A stretch of 64,000 bases of DNA, from assembly GCA_013286145.1 (NCBI GenBank), contig JABDGH010000001.1, positions 62,001 to 126,000 of the forward strand, read 5' to 3'. A program made the translations under genes and the position numbers. The stretch is from Verrucomicrobiota bacterium (GTDB taxonomy: Bacteria; Verrucomicrobiota; Verrucomicrobiia; Methylacidiphilales; UBA1321). This document shows positions 38,472 through 47,776 of this stretch, one piece after another (within the stretch, counting starts at the first letter, position 1; each line of letters begins with the position of its first letter). The notes beneath the pieces were generated by a model. The model was not told the DNA's origin. It worked only from the letters and a program-made list of their open reading frames with translations, and searched no databases.

Positions 38472-39209
38472 ATGCTCGCATTCGCACAACTATCCCTTGA
38501 AGCCTTTGTCGGTATTTTCTCGCCGATTTTTGGCCAAAAAAGCTGGCGTCTTTCAGCCCTCTTTTCCCAGATGGTCAATATCGGCGTCGCCTCGCTGCCG
38601 ACGGTCGCGCTGGCTAATTTTCTGCTCGGTCTTGTGCTCGCCATCCAGGGCGCCGGGCAATTCGAGAAATTGGGAGCGACCAACATGGTGGCCAATCTGG
38701 TCGCCTTTTCCATTTTGCGGGAAATCGGCCCGCTCATCACGGCGGTCATTGTCATCGGCCGCTCCGGTTCCGCCATCACGGCGGAGCTTGGTACGATGAA
38801 AGTCGCGGAGGAAATCGAGGCGCTTAACGTCATGGGCATCGACCCGGTGAAGTACCTCGTGGTACCGCGTCTGCTGGCCATGCTCCTGATGATGCCCGTC
38901 CTGACCGTGCTGGGCGAAGGCGTTGGGCTTTTTGCCGGATGGCTGATCAGCGTCGGCAGCCTGCATCTTGATCCATTTTTTTACGTTCAAAATTCGATAG
39001 AGGCCGTGGAGCAGAAGGATCTTTTTACCGGCCTGCTCAAGGCGCTCGTTTTCGGCGGCGTGGTGGGTACGGTGGCCTGCTTTTACGGGATGCAGGTCGA
39101 GGGTGGCGCTGAAGGCGTGGGCCGCTCCACCACCAAGTCGGTGGTCACCGCCCTCACCTCCATGCTTGCCATGGACGCGATTCTAACCACATTAATTTAC
39201 TTCACATGA
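38472..39209 (+). CDS. mlaE: MlaE-family ABC permease
   Basis: ALANFLLGLVLAIQGAGQFEKLGA...LREIGPLITAVIVIGRSGSAITAELGTMKVAEEIEALNVMGIDP. Confidence 0.93.
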   Translation: MLAFAQLSLEAFVGIFSPIFGQKSWRLSALFSQMVNIGVASLPTVALANFLLGLVLAIQGAGQFEKLGATNMVANLVAFSILREIGPLITAVIVIGRSGSAITAELGTMKVAEEIEALNVMGIDPVKYLVVPRLLAMLLMMPVLTVLGEGVGLFAGWLISVGSLHLDPFFYVQNSIEAVEQKDLFTGLLKALVFGGVVGTVACFYGMQVEGGAEGVGRSTTKSVVTALTSMLAMDAILTTLIYFT

Positions 39210-40027
39210 GCGAGCCTCAAACCAAGCATAAATCGCCTTACGCCCTCGAAGTGCGCGGCCTGACCCGCAGCTTCGGTTCGCGCAAAATTCTTTCAGATGT
39301 GAGTTTCAAGCTCAAGCGCGGTGAAATCCTTATCATCATGGGCGGGAGCGGTTGCGGTAAGAGCACCCTGTTACGGCACATCATCGGCTCCCTGAAACCG
39401 GACGCAGGCGAAATTTACATTGATGGCACGGAGATCACCAAGTTGAACGACCGGGAGTTGTCCAATGTTCGCAAACGCTTCGGAATGTTGTTCCAGACGG
39501 GGGCGCTTTTCAATTCCCTGACTGTCGGTGAAAACGTGGCGTTGCCCATCCTCGAATCGAGCGATGTCTCCGCCAGTATCGCCGATCTCGTCGTGAAACT
39601 TAAACTGGAACTGGTCGGCCTCACCGGGTTCGAACATCTCAAGCCTGCGCAAATCTCAGGCGGAATGAAAAAGCGGGTCGGCATGGCACGGGCGCTGGCT
39701 CTCGATCCTGAACTCCTTTTTTGCGACGAACCGACCGCCGGCCTCGATCCGGTCATGACTGCCGTGATCGACACACTGACGGTGGACCTGACTAAAAAGC
39801 TGGGACTTTCCGCCGTGGTGGTGACGCACGATATGACCAGCGCATTTCGGATCGCAACGCAGATGATCTTCCTCTTCGAGGGACGTGTTATCGCTTCCGG
39901 CACGCCCGATGAGATCAAAAATAATCCCGATCCGATTCTTCAACAATTTATCAATGGTTATGCGGATGGCCCGATACCGCTGAAACTTTCCAAAGATGAC
40001 TATCTCAAACGCCTGATGCAGGCTTAA
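39206..40027 (+). CDS. mlaF: MlaF-type ABC ATPase
   Basis: IIMGGSGCGKSTLLRHIIG...ISGGMKKRVGMARALALDPELLFCDEPTAGLDPV. Confidence 0.94.
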   Translation: MSEPQTKHKSPYALEVRGLTRSFGSRKILSDVSFKLKRGEILIIMGGSGCGKSTLLRHIIGSLKPDAGEIYIDGTEITKLNDRELSNVRKRFGMLFQTGALFNSLTVGENVALPILESSDVSASIADLVVKLKLELVGLTGFEHLKPAQISGGMKKRVGMARALALDPELLFCDEPTAGLDPVMTAVIDTLTVDLTKKLGLSAVVVTHDMTSAFRIATQMIFLFEGRVIASGTPDEIKNNPDPILQQFINGYADGPIPLKLSKDDYLKRLMQA

Positions 40028-40044
40028 AACGCGAGGAATACGCC

Positions 40045-40971
40045 GTGAAAGATAATAAAATCAATGCCGTCATAGCCATCATCACGCTGGTCGGCGCTGT
40101 CCTGATGGCGCTCGCCCTGAGCTTCGCCATTGGCAAATGGTCCTTCGGCCAGTCCCGCTACCATCTTCTTATTAAGTTTCCCAATGCATCGGGTATCAGC
40201 ACCAATAGCGCGGTCAAGTATGCCGGGGCCAATGTCGGTCGGGTCTCGGAAATCCGGGTGATCCGCCGTGTTGACCAGACGCAAGACCCCGATACCCTGC
40301 TCTATAATGCCGTGGAGGTGGTGGCGGAAATCAACAAAGATGTGGAAGTCGGCAAGGATGTGACCGCCACGATCAAGCAAGACGGCTTGGGCATTGCTGC
40401 GATGTATATCCTGCTCAGCCCGGGAGGCGATCACACCAGCAAACTCCTGGCAGATGGTTCCGTTATTCAAGGTCACATGCCTTACGATTTGACCTCGCTG
40501 GTTCAACCGGCGGGCGAAGCGCTGGACAAAGCCAAGTCCCTGATCAATGAATTGCAGCCAATCGTGGTTCGCCTCGATTCGATCAGCACAAAAATGGCCA
40601 CCCAGCTGCCACCTTTGATCGATCATGCCGATAAGTTCCTGGTGGATGGCGATAGCGTCATGGCAAATCTCGATTCGGCAGAAAGCCGCGAGCACATCAA
40701 CACGATGCTGGCCAGTATGCGCGTGGCTTCGGAGAATCTAAAAGTCGTCAGTTCCAACGCCAAGGCGCTCACGGCGACGCTGGCGGAAAAACCTTGGCGC
40801 GTCTTCTGGGGCGGTCCGAGCATCAGACCGCCGTCGGAATCCGATGTGTTGAAATCGAACACCGTCATCCCGCTCACCCCGGATGTGGACGTCAATGGCG
40901 CAACGCCTTCTATAAAGAAGAACACCACCTCCACACCGTCGTCAGCCAGGCCAGCCCCACTGATCAATTAG
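40045..40971 (+). CDS. mlaD: MlaD/MCE-family protein
   Basis: N-terminal TM, MCE domain (FPNASGISTNSAVKYAGANVGRV...). Confidence 0.9.
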   Translation: MKDNKINAVIAIITLVGAVLMALALSFAIGKWSFGQSRYHLLIKFPNASGISTNSAVKYAGANVGRVSEIRVIRRVDQTQDPDTLLYNAVEVVAEINKDVEVGKDVTATIKQDGLGIAAMYILLSPGGDHTSKLLADGSVIQGHMPYDLTSLVQPAGEALDKAKSLINELQPIVVRLDSISTKMATQLPPLIDHADKFLVDGDSVMANLDSAESREHINTMLASMRVASENLKVVSSNAKALTATLAEKPWRVFWGGPSIRPPSESDVLKSNTVIPLTPDVDVNGATPSIKKNTTSTPSSARPAPLIN

Positions 40972-41701
40972 TCGGGCTGAATTCGCGCAGGCGCCCCGTC
41001 GCGGCGAGCTTGACCCATTCCCAACGCTTGTTGACCGTCCAGTGGGGTTTGAAGAGAGGCTCAAAGCCGGACATATCCTGGGTCACGGCCGCCTTGTTGG
41101 CGCGCGCGACAGCTTCGTTGCATTCCCGGGCAATGCGACCTTCCGTCCACTCGATGGCCTGAAAAGGCTGACCGATTTCAATCAAGACATTGGGACGATT
41201 CTCCCGGAAAAACTCGTAACGCATCGAGACGCCGACCAGCAACGCATGAGGAGCATTCTGGGCGAGATAATCAGTGCCCGGTTTTACTTCGACTGGATCG
41301 TTGGGCAGGGAGAGTTTTCCCTGGGGGAAAATCCAAATGGCCGTTTCCTTCTTTTGGAGGAGTCGCTGGGCATAGCGAAGCGCCGCCGCCGAACGCAAGG
41401 GACTGCTCAGATCGACTGAAAATGCGCCGAGCCAAGTGAAGAAACGGTAATGCTTGAGTTGTTTCTCCTCCATCATGCAATAAACGGCTTTGTGGGACAT
41501 CTGCCGGGTCAGGAGATAAACCATTAATCCGTCCCACCAATTGGTGTGATTGCAAAAAATAATCGCCGGGCGATCCGGGGGCAAATTACGGAGGTGCTCA
41601 AGACCGCGTCCGGCTATGGTGTAAAAGGCTCGCCGGGCAAGCCATCGGAAATAGACAAAAAGCAGCGAGTCGAGAATGTCGTTTTTGTTGGCGGCAATCA
41701 C
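40964..41701 (-). CDS. Lysophospholipid acyltransferase family protein (PlsC-like)
   Basis: PAIIFCNHTNWWDGLMVYLL (HxxxxD) and IWIFPQGKLS. Confidence 0.9.
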   Translation of the reverse strand: MIAANKNDILDSLLFVYFRWLARRAFYTIAGRGLEHLRNLPPDRPAIIFCNHTNWWDGLMVYLLTRQMSHKAVYCMMEEKQLKHYRFFTWLGAFSVDLSSPLRSAAALRYAQRLLQKKETAIWIFPQGKLSLPNDPVEVKPGTDYLAQNAPHALLVGVSMRYEFFRENRPNVLIEIGQPFQAIEWTEGRIARECNEAVARANKAAVTQDMSGFEPLFKPHWTVNKRWEWVKLAATGRLREFSPTN

Positions 41702-41815
41702 AGGATTAATTTAGGGCGTTGCCGCGATAGGGCAAGGCCGCGATGTATTCCTTTTCACATCAAACTATCGCTGAATTTTTTGACGGAATTAACGGACTTT
41801 ACGAAATCAACCATC

Positions 41816-42114
41816 CGTCATCCCGAGCGGAGCCGAGTCAACATGCTGGTTTTGATCCGTTGATTTCCCGAGACGCAGTCGAGGGATATGGTTTGAATAA
41901 TCGAAACTTAAAAGTGGCGTCACAAAATTTCAAAGCACCAGAAGGGATCTAGCTCGTCGCCCATGCTGCAAGCGGGCCGTTGCATGTTGCTTAACAAGCT
42001 TCCGGCGCTTTTCATCCTTTACCGCCTGATGGGCCATATCCCTCGACTTCGGTTCGAGTTAATGCCTGCGCTAGAATACACTTTCCGATTCACCTCCGCT
42101 CGGGATGATGGTGC
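41816..42114. repeat. ~300-bp nested imperfect palindrome
   Basis: GTCATCCCGAGCGGAGCCGAGTC...GCAGTCGAGGGATATGG...CCATATCCCTCGACTTCGGTTCGAG...CCTCCGCTCGGGATGATGG. Confidence 0.65.
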
Positions 42115-42143
42115 TTTAGATTATTTGCTGCCGTCCGCAGGAC

Positions 42144-43022
42144 TTACCGCTGTCCGTACGACTTTACGGCGAGCCAGACCTTGCGAGTAAACAAGACCTT
42201 CACGCGACCCCGATAAACCTGATAATCGGCCCACTCAATTTCATCGAGAATGGCGCCATAGATCGTGCTCATCAAGCGCGCGCAAAAACGTGATCCGTCG
42301 TCGGGCAATGCCTCGATGCCCTGCTCCGCATAACTGTAGTAGGCACGGGCACGGCCGATTTGGGATCGCATCATGGCGCGAAAGGCATCAGTCACGCGCT
42401 CGAGGGCGATGTCTTCCGTATCGATCCCGAATTTTTCCAACTCTTCGAGGGGAAGATAGAGCCGGTCACGCTGCCAGTCCTCGTGAATATCGCGCAGGAT
42501 GTTGGTCAACTGCATGGCCGTGCCGAGATCGCGCGCCGGTTTCAGCAACTCGGGCGAAGGTTCCGTGAGCACATGCACCATGATCAAGCCGACCACCGAC
42601 GCGACATGATAACAGTATTTGTCCAGTTCATCCCAGGTTTTGATCCGTACCTGGCCTCGATCCATTTCCACACCGACGAGCAGGTCTTCAAAATAGGTTT
42701 TCGGAATGGCACGACGCTGGATCGTTTCACAAAAGGACGTCAACCAGGGTAAGCTGGTGAGGAATGTTTCAAGTTTGTCTGTGGGTGGATAGACAGCATC
42801 GAGCAGTTCCCTCAACTCGGTAAAGGCACGCAGACGCGCGGCTTCCTCAGAAGCAAGATCGATTTGATCATCGACGTAGCGGCAAAAGGCATAGACCGCG
42901 TAGGCATCCATCCGTTTTTGCCGGGGCAGAACATTGGATGCAAAATAGAAGGTCTTCGCGTGCTTCTTCGTCATCCGACGGCAGGCCTTGCGGGATACGG
43001 AAAGAGAGTTGGAATTGGGCAT
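42144..43022 (-). CDS. Squalene/phytoene synthase family protein
   Basis: YAFCRYVDDQIDLAS...TNILRDIHEDWQRDRLYLP. Confidence 0.93.
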   Translation of the reverse strand: MPNSNSLSVSRKACRRMTKKHAKTFYFASNVLPRQKRMDAYAVYAFCRYVDDQIDLASEEAARLRAFTELRELLDAVYPPTDKLETFLTSLPWLTSFCETIQRRAIPKTYFEDLLVGVEMDRGQVRIKTWDELDKYCYHVASVVGLIMVHVLTEPSPELLKPARDLGTAMQLTNILRDIHEDWQRDRLYLPLEELEKFGIDTEDIALERVTDAFRAMMRSQIGRARAYYSYAEQGIEALPDDGSRFCARLMSTIYGAILDEIEWADYQVYRGRVKVLFTRKVWLAVKSYGQR

Positions 43023-43066
43023 GGCCTTGAGAGAAAATACTTTGTGAAAATCTTAATTAAGAAAAA

Positions 43067-43210
43067 CGTCATCCCGAGCTTGTCGAGGGATCAGACACGC
43101 TTTGATTACCACTAAACCTGACCGAATACGGAAAGCTAACTAATCTCAAGCTCTTCAACATATTGTCTATTTGATTGCGCGTCTGATCCCTCGACAAGCT
43201 CGGGATGACA
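43067..43210. repeat. Family 1 element (CGAGCTTGTCGAGGGATC variant)
   Basis: CGTCATCCCGAGCTTGTCGAGGGATCAGACACGC...GCGTCTGATCCCTCGACAAGCTCGGGATGACA. Confidence 0.8.
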
Positions 43211-43236
43211 AAGAATAAGCGTACACCAACTGCGGA

Positions 43237-44334
43237 CTATTGCGTTCCGGTATGTTGCGTTTGTTGCCGCACCGACGAAAAAGCCTCCCGCAACCCATCA
43301 CCTTGCTCCGGGGTAAACGACGAGGCTTTCAGCGCAGCCTCGGCTTTTTGGAAAAGCCCTTCCATCCGTTGGGTGAGAAGGCCAACCGCACCCGATTTAT
43401 CGATAAGCTGCTCGATCTTGCTGATCGAAGCGTCGTTGGAAGCGCGTGTGCTCAAGCAAAGCTGAAGGAAGCTTCGATCCAAATCATCGAGATGATCGTA
43501 AGCCACGCGCAGGAGCAGGGTTTTCTTTCCTTCCAAAATATCGGTCTGCCGCAACCGATCGACGCCCTTGAATTGGTGGTACTCGATCAGGTCGTTTTGG
43601 ATTTGAAAGGCAAGCCCCACGGGTTCGATCAACTCGGCAAGTTCCTGTAAAAGCTCGGCATTCGCCCCCGCCAATAACGCGCCCAAAACGAGGGGTGCCT
43701 CAAAAGTGTAACGCGTGGTCTTGAGCGTATACATGCGCGTGATGTCGGCTTCTTCCACCCGGGCGATGTCGCGTGTGCCGAGTAAAATATCATACACCTC
43801 CCCTGCCCCCGTATCGGAGATGTAACGCAGGAAATGAGAGAGCGCAGCGTCGCGCAATTCGCGCGGAAAGTCGGTCGAGCGCAGGGTATCGAGCGCCATG
43901 GCAAAAAGAATGTCCCCCACCACCACCGCGACATTTCCACCCACGCGGGCAGCGCCGTCGAGCTTGCCGAGCCGCTCTTCAACGAGCTTATGAAAAGTTG
44001 GCAATCCCCGGCGGCGTTCCGACTGGTCGATGACGTCGTCGTGAATCAGGATGAAGGCATGCAGCAGTTCCAGGGAGAGAGCTGAACGCAAAAGAGAGGA
44101 ATCGTCGAAAAGACGCTCTCCACCAAAAATGCGGTAAGAACCGAGAAACAACATCGGACGAATGCGTTTACCGCGTCGCGCCACAAACTCAGTCATGTCC
44201 AGATAAAGCGGTTCAAACAATTCGCCGTAAGCGTAGCGCTCGGCATTCTCCTGAAAAAAACGGGCAAGGAATCCCTCGAAAATCGAGGGTGCCTGCTGGA
44301 GTTCGGTACGGAGCGTCGGGGACATCGCGCCCAC
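43237..44334 (-). CDS. Polyprenyl synthetase family protein
   Basis: ELLHAFILIHDDVIDQSERRRG...FQIQNDLIEY. Confidence 0.93.
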   Translation of the reverse strand: MGAMSPTLRTELQQAPSIFEGFLARFFQENAERYAYGELFEPLYLDMTEFVARRGKRIRPMLFLGSYRIFGGERLFDDSSLLRSALSLELLHAFILIHDDVIDQSERRRGLPTFHKLVEERLGKLDGAARVGGNVAVVVGDILFAMALDTLRSTDFPRELRDAALSHFLRYISDTGAGEVYDILLGTRDIARVEEADITRMYTLKTTRYTFEAPLVLGALLAGANAELLQELAELIEPVGLAFQIQNDLIEYHQFKGVDRLRQTDILEGKKTLLLRVAYDHLDDLDRSFLQLCLSTRASNDASISKIEQLIDKSGAVGLLTQRMEGLFQKAEAALKASSFTPEQGDGLREAFSSVRQQTQHTGTQ

Positions 44335-44384
44335 AGGCTAGGTGAAAAACTTTACCGACGCAAATGTGGAAGTAGGAAAAACAA

Positions 44385-45464
44385 TTACGGCAGGGGCAGT
44401 TCCACGGCATGACCTCCGCGCGCGCTGAGATTAACGGCTTCGGTAAACTCAAGATATTGCACCCCAGTCTCAAAACTCGGCTCGGGACGCCCGCCCTTGA
44501 CGACCGCATCGATGAAATCCTTTTCCACGGTCCAGGTTGTTTCAAGCTCCGGGGGAATCGTCAATGAACGCAGTTCCTTGTCGCCACGCCGACCGCCCAG
44601 AATTTCATCCCGGGTGAAATTGTAAACCAATGTGCCGTCGCGCCCATAGATGGTCAGGGTTTCATCGGGAGCGAACTGCGCCACGCCGCTCCACTCCAAA
44701 AGACCGGCAAGACCATTAGGCCAGTGGCCAAAAACCTGCACCACATCGGGCACATGAACGACATAACCTTCGCGCTTGGGCACGCAGACTTTCATCTGGG
44801 CATGCACCCGCCGTGGGGAGCCAATCCAGCGTTGCAACACCTCGGCATAAATACCGACGGTCAGAATATTCAAGCCGCTCAGTTCCCTGCGTTGACGAAA
44901 ATGCACCGGGGCAAGTGGATCCGAAAACTGGCTGTTGACGGCGCAAAGACGAAAATGCCAAGGCTCGCCCACATAACCATCGTGCAGCAATTTCTGAAAA
45001 AATTTTCCGCCACGAAGTCCGTGGGGAGGAGGACAAAGCATCGTGACCAGTTGCGGACGTGCCTGGGCTGCGGTTAGCATTTCGCGTCCCTCGCGCAGAT
45101 TCATGGCCATCCGCGCCTGGCAAAAAACATGTTTTCCGGCTTCCAATGCCGAGATCGTAATGGGTGCGTGCAGGTAAGGAGGTGTGCCAATCCAGATGAT
45201 ATCGAGATCAGGCCGGTCAAGCATCTCGGCCCAATCGTTCATGACCTCGGGAATGTGGAACTCCTTCGCGATGCTCTGGGCCGTCTCGGTACGCGCATTG
45301 CAAACCGCGACCACCTGAACATTGGGCAAAGCCATCAAGCCGGGCAAATGACGTTGCCGGACAATGCCTCCCGCGCCCACGATGCCGATGCGTAATTTTT
45401 TAGATGCGTTCCGATTCATGCCAAAGCTTCCTGTCGAACGGGTTCCTGAACTGCTGATGTCCAC
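44385..45464 (-). CDS. Gfo/Idh/MocA family oxidoreductase
   Basis: RIGIVGAGGIVRQRHLPGLMALPNVQVVAVCNARTETAQ. Confidence 0.92.
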   Translation of the reverse strand: MDISSSGTRSTGSFGMNRNASKKLRIGIVGAGGIVRQRHLPGLMALPNVQVVAVCNARTETAQSIAKEFHIPEVMNDWAEMLDRPDLDIIWIGTPPYLHAPITISALEAGKHVFCQARMAMNLREGREMLTAAQARPQLVTMLCPPPHGLRGGKFFQKLLHDGYVGEPWHFRLCAVNSQFSDPLAPVHFRQRRELSGLNILTVGIYAEVLQRWIGSPRRVHAQMKVCVPKREGYVVHVPDVVQVFGHWPNGLAGLLEWSGVAQFAPDETLTIYGRDGTLVYNFTRDEILGGRRGDKELRSLTIPPELETTWTVEKDFIDAVVKGGRPEPSFETGVQYLEFTEAVNLSARGGHAVELPLP

Positions 45465-46609
45465 CTGCGAAGTCCCCGCTGATGACTTACCACCTGTTTG
45501 ACGCGATTTACGATTTCTTTCAAGTCTTCATCTCGAATTTGCGAACCCATGGAAAAACGAACTGTCGCCGAGGCCCATTCAGGAGGAACGCCCATGGCCG
45601 CGAGCACATGCGACGGCTGCACGGAACCAACCATGCAGGCCGAGCCGCTGGAGACAGCCAGTCCGGCGAGATCAAGCGCGATGAGCAGGTCTTCCCCATG
45701 CAATCCGAGAAAACTAACGTTGAGCGTATTCGACAATCGCTGCGTCGGATGACCGTTGCGTCGTACTCCGCCAAGGAAATTTAATTCCCGCCACAATTCT
45801 TCCGTCCAACGCATTTGCCGTTGTAATTCTGCGGAATCAACCTGGCCATAAAGACGCAATGCCTCGGCCATCCCAACAATCGCCACCGTATTTTCCGTTC
45901 CGGGGCGGCGTTCGTTTTCATGCGAGCCGCCTTCCATCAATCGCGTAATAGGCACTCCGGCCTTCAACCACAGAAATCCCGCCCCCATCGGACCGTGGAA
46001 TTTATGCGCAGCGAGGCTCAACGCACCGACTTGCCATCCCGCAAGATCGAGCGGTTCTTTTCCCGCGCTCTGAATGGCGTCGGTATGAAAAAGAATACCG
46101 TGCTGCGCGCAAATGGCCCCGATCTCCCCCATGGGCTGACAAACACCCGTCTCGTTGTTCGCACTCATGATCGAGACAAGAATTGTATCCGGGCAAATGG
46201 CCCGCGAAAGATCACCCGGATCGATAAGACCCTCGGCATTCACGTCCAGATAAGTAACCTCAAAATCGTTCTGCTTCTCCATGGCCTGAAAAGCGTGAAG
46301 CACCGCGTGGTGCTCTGTTTTTGTCGTGATGAGATGCTTTCCCCTACCCCCGCTTGCGCAGGCAAGTCCCCGAATGGCGAGATTGCAACTTTCCGTGCCG
46401 CCGCTGGTGAAAATGATTTCCGAGGGCTTGGCTTTTAATTGGGAGGCAATGCAGTCACGGGCAGAGTCAATTTCGCCACGCGCACGGCGGCCTTCGGCAT
46501 GGAGGCTCGAAGGATTACCCAGAGTCCCATCAAGAAGCGGCTCCATGACATCGCACACACGCGGGTCGAGATTCGTCGTCGCGTTGTCATCCAGATAAAA
46601 ACGCTGCAT
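45416..46609 (-). CDS. Cysteine desulfurase (NifS/IscS-like)
   Basis: FYLDDNATTNLDPRV...IIFTSGGTESCNLAIRG...LSLAAHKFHGPMGAGFLW...SSGSACMVGS. Confidence 0.95.
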   Translation of the reverse strand: MQRFYLDDNATTNLDPRVCDVMEPLLDGTLGNPSSLHAEGRRARGEIDSARDCIASQLKAKPSEIIFTSGGTESCNLAIRGLACASGGRGKHLITTKTEHHAVLHAFQAMEKQNDFEVTYLDVNAEGLIDPGDLSRAICPDTILVSIMSANNETGVCQPMGEIGAICAQHGILFHTDAIQSAGKEPLDLAGWQVGALSLAAHKFHGPMGAGFLWLKAGVPITRLMEGGSHENERRPGTENTVAIVGMAEALRLYGQVDSAELQRQMRWTEELWRELNFLGGVRRNGHPTQRLSNTLNVSFLGLHGEDLLIALDLAGLAVSSGSACMVGSVQPSHVLAAMGVPPEWASATVRFSMGSQIRDEDLKEIVNRVKQVVSHQRGLRRWTSAVQEPVRQEALA

Positions 46610-46626
46610 GACATTTCAGATCGGGG

Positions 46627-47535
46627 TCAGATCACCCAATCCCCTCCCATGCGCTGTCGCGGGTGAATGCTGATTTGCTGTGACTCGAAGAAAACCACCG
46701 AGTCGGGCGGAATCGAACGAGTCAGCCAGACGTTACCGCCGATGATGGTGCGATCCCCGATGACCGTATCACCGCCGACAATCGTCGCATTAGCGTAGAT
46801 GGTGACATCGTCTCCAACGGTGGGGTGCCGTTTGCCGCCAAGAGCGTGCCCCTGCTCATCGCGTTGCACATTCTTGGCAAGGCTGCGGGCAACCAGTCCC
46901 ACGCCCTGATACAAGCGAACACGGTTGCCAATCTTCGATGTTCCACCGATTACGACGCCGGTGCCGTGATCGATAAAAAAGTGGGAGCCGACATCAGCGC
47001 CTGGATGCAGGTCGATGCCAGTGCGACCATGCGCCCACTCGGTCATCATGCGAGGCAGGAAAGCGACGCCCATTTCGTAAAGAACATGCGCGAGGCGAAA
47101 GACGGCAACCGCTTCAACTCCCGGGTAAGCGAGAACGACTTCTTCCTTGTTGGCGGCGGCGGGATCGCCCTGGTAGGCGGCTTCGACATCAGTTTGGATA
47201 ATGCTGCGCACTTCGGGCAGCTTTTGTAAAAAAGCGAGCGCAGCATTCTGGGCGTTCTGGCCTGCGACGGGCACCATCTCAAGACTCTTGGCAATCTCGC
47301 GTTCCAACCGCTTTTGCAAACTATTCAATTGAAGCGCCGTCTCTTGCGGTAAATCTTTTTTCGCCACCTGCTGCTCCGCGATAAAACCCGGAAAAATAAT
47401 GTGGAGCAAATCCTGCGTCAGCGCGGCCACCGCCATTTTTGAGGGCAGATTGGCGCCATTGAGATGCTTGATCCCGCCGCAATGGGCATAGGACTCGAGC
47501 AGTTGCGCGACGAGCTTGTCCATTGATTGATCCAT
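46627..47535 (-). CDS. cysE: Serine O-acetyltransferase
   Basis: TGIDLHPGADVGSHFFIDHGTGVVIGGTSKIGNRVRLYQGVGL...KRHPTVGDDVTIYANATIVGG. Confidence 0.93.
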   Translation of the reverse strand: MDQSMDKLVAQLLESYAHCGGIKHLNGANLPSKMAVAALTQDLLHIIFPGFIAEQQVAKKDLPQETALQLNSLQKRLEREIAKSLEMVPVAGQNAQNAALAFLQKLPEVRSIIQTDVEAAYQGDPAAANKEEVVLAYPGVEAVAVFRLAHVLYEMGVAFLPRMMTEWAHGRTGIDLHPGADVGSHFFIDHGTGVVIGGTSKIGNRVRLYQGVGLVARSLAKNVQRDEQGHALGGKRHPTVGDDVTIYANATIVGGDTVIGDRTIIGGNVWLTRSIPPDSVVFFESQQISIHPRQRMGGDWVI

Positions 47536-47595
47536 GGCATTAAAGCCTATCGGAAAAACGGAGCCGCTGCAAATGCGGGCGCTAGCTCAGATATT

Positions 47596-47700
47596 CCGTC
47601 ATCCTGAGCTTGTCGAAGGATCAGCCCCCGATAAATATACGTTTACAGAGTGATGTGTACGCTTTTGGGAAGCTGATCCTTCGACAAGCTCAGGATGACA
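47596..47700. repeat. Family 1 palindromic element
   Basis: CCGTCATCCTGAGCTTGTCGAAGGATCAGC...GCTGATCCTTCGACAAGCTCAGGATGACA. Confidence 0.85.
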
Positions 47701-47776
47701 GAGTGGGGATGTCGATAGATGATTGCTCATTATCTCAATACCATCCTGAAATTAATTAGAGCATTTCCCCGTTGCT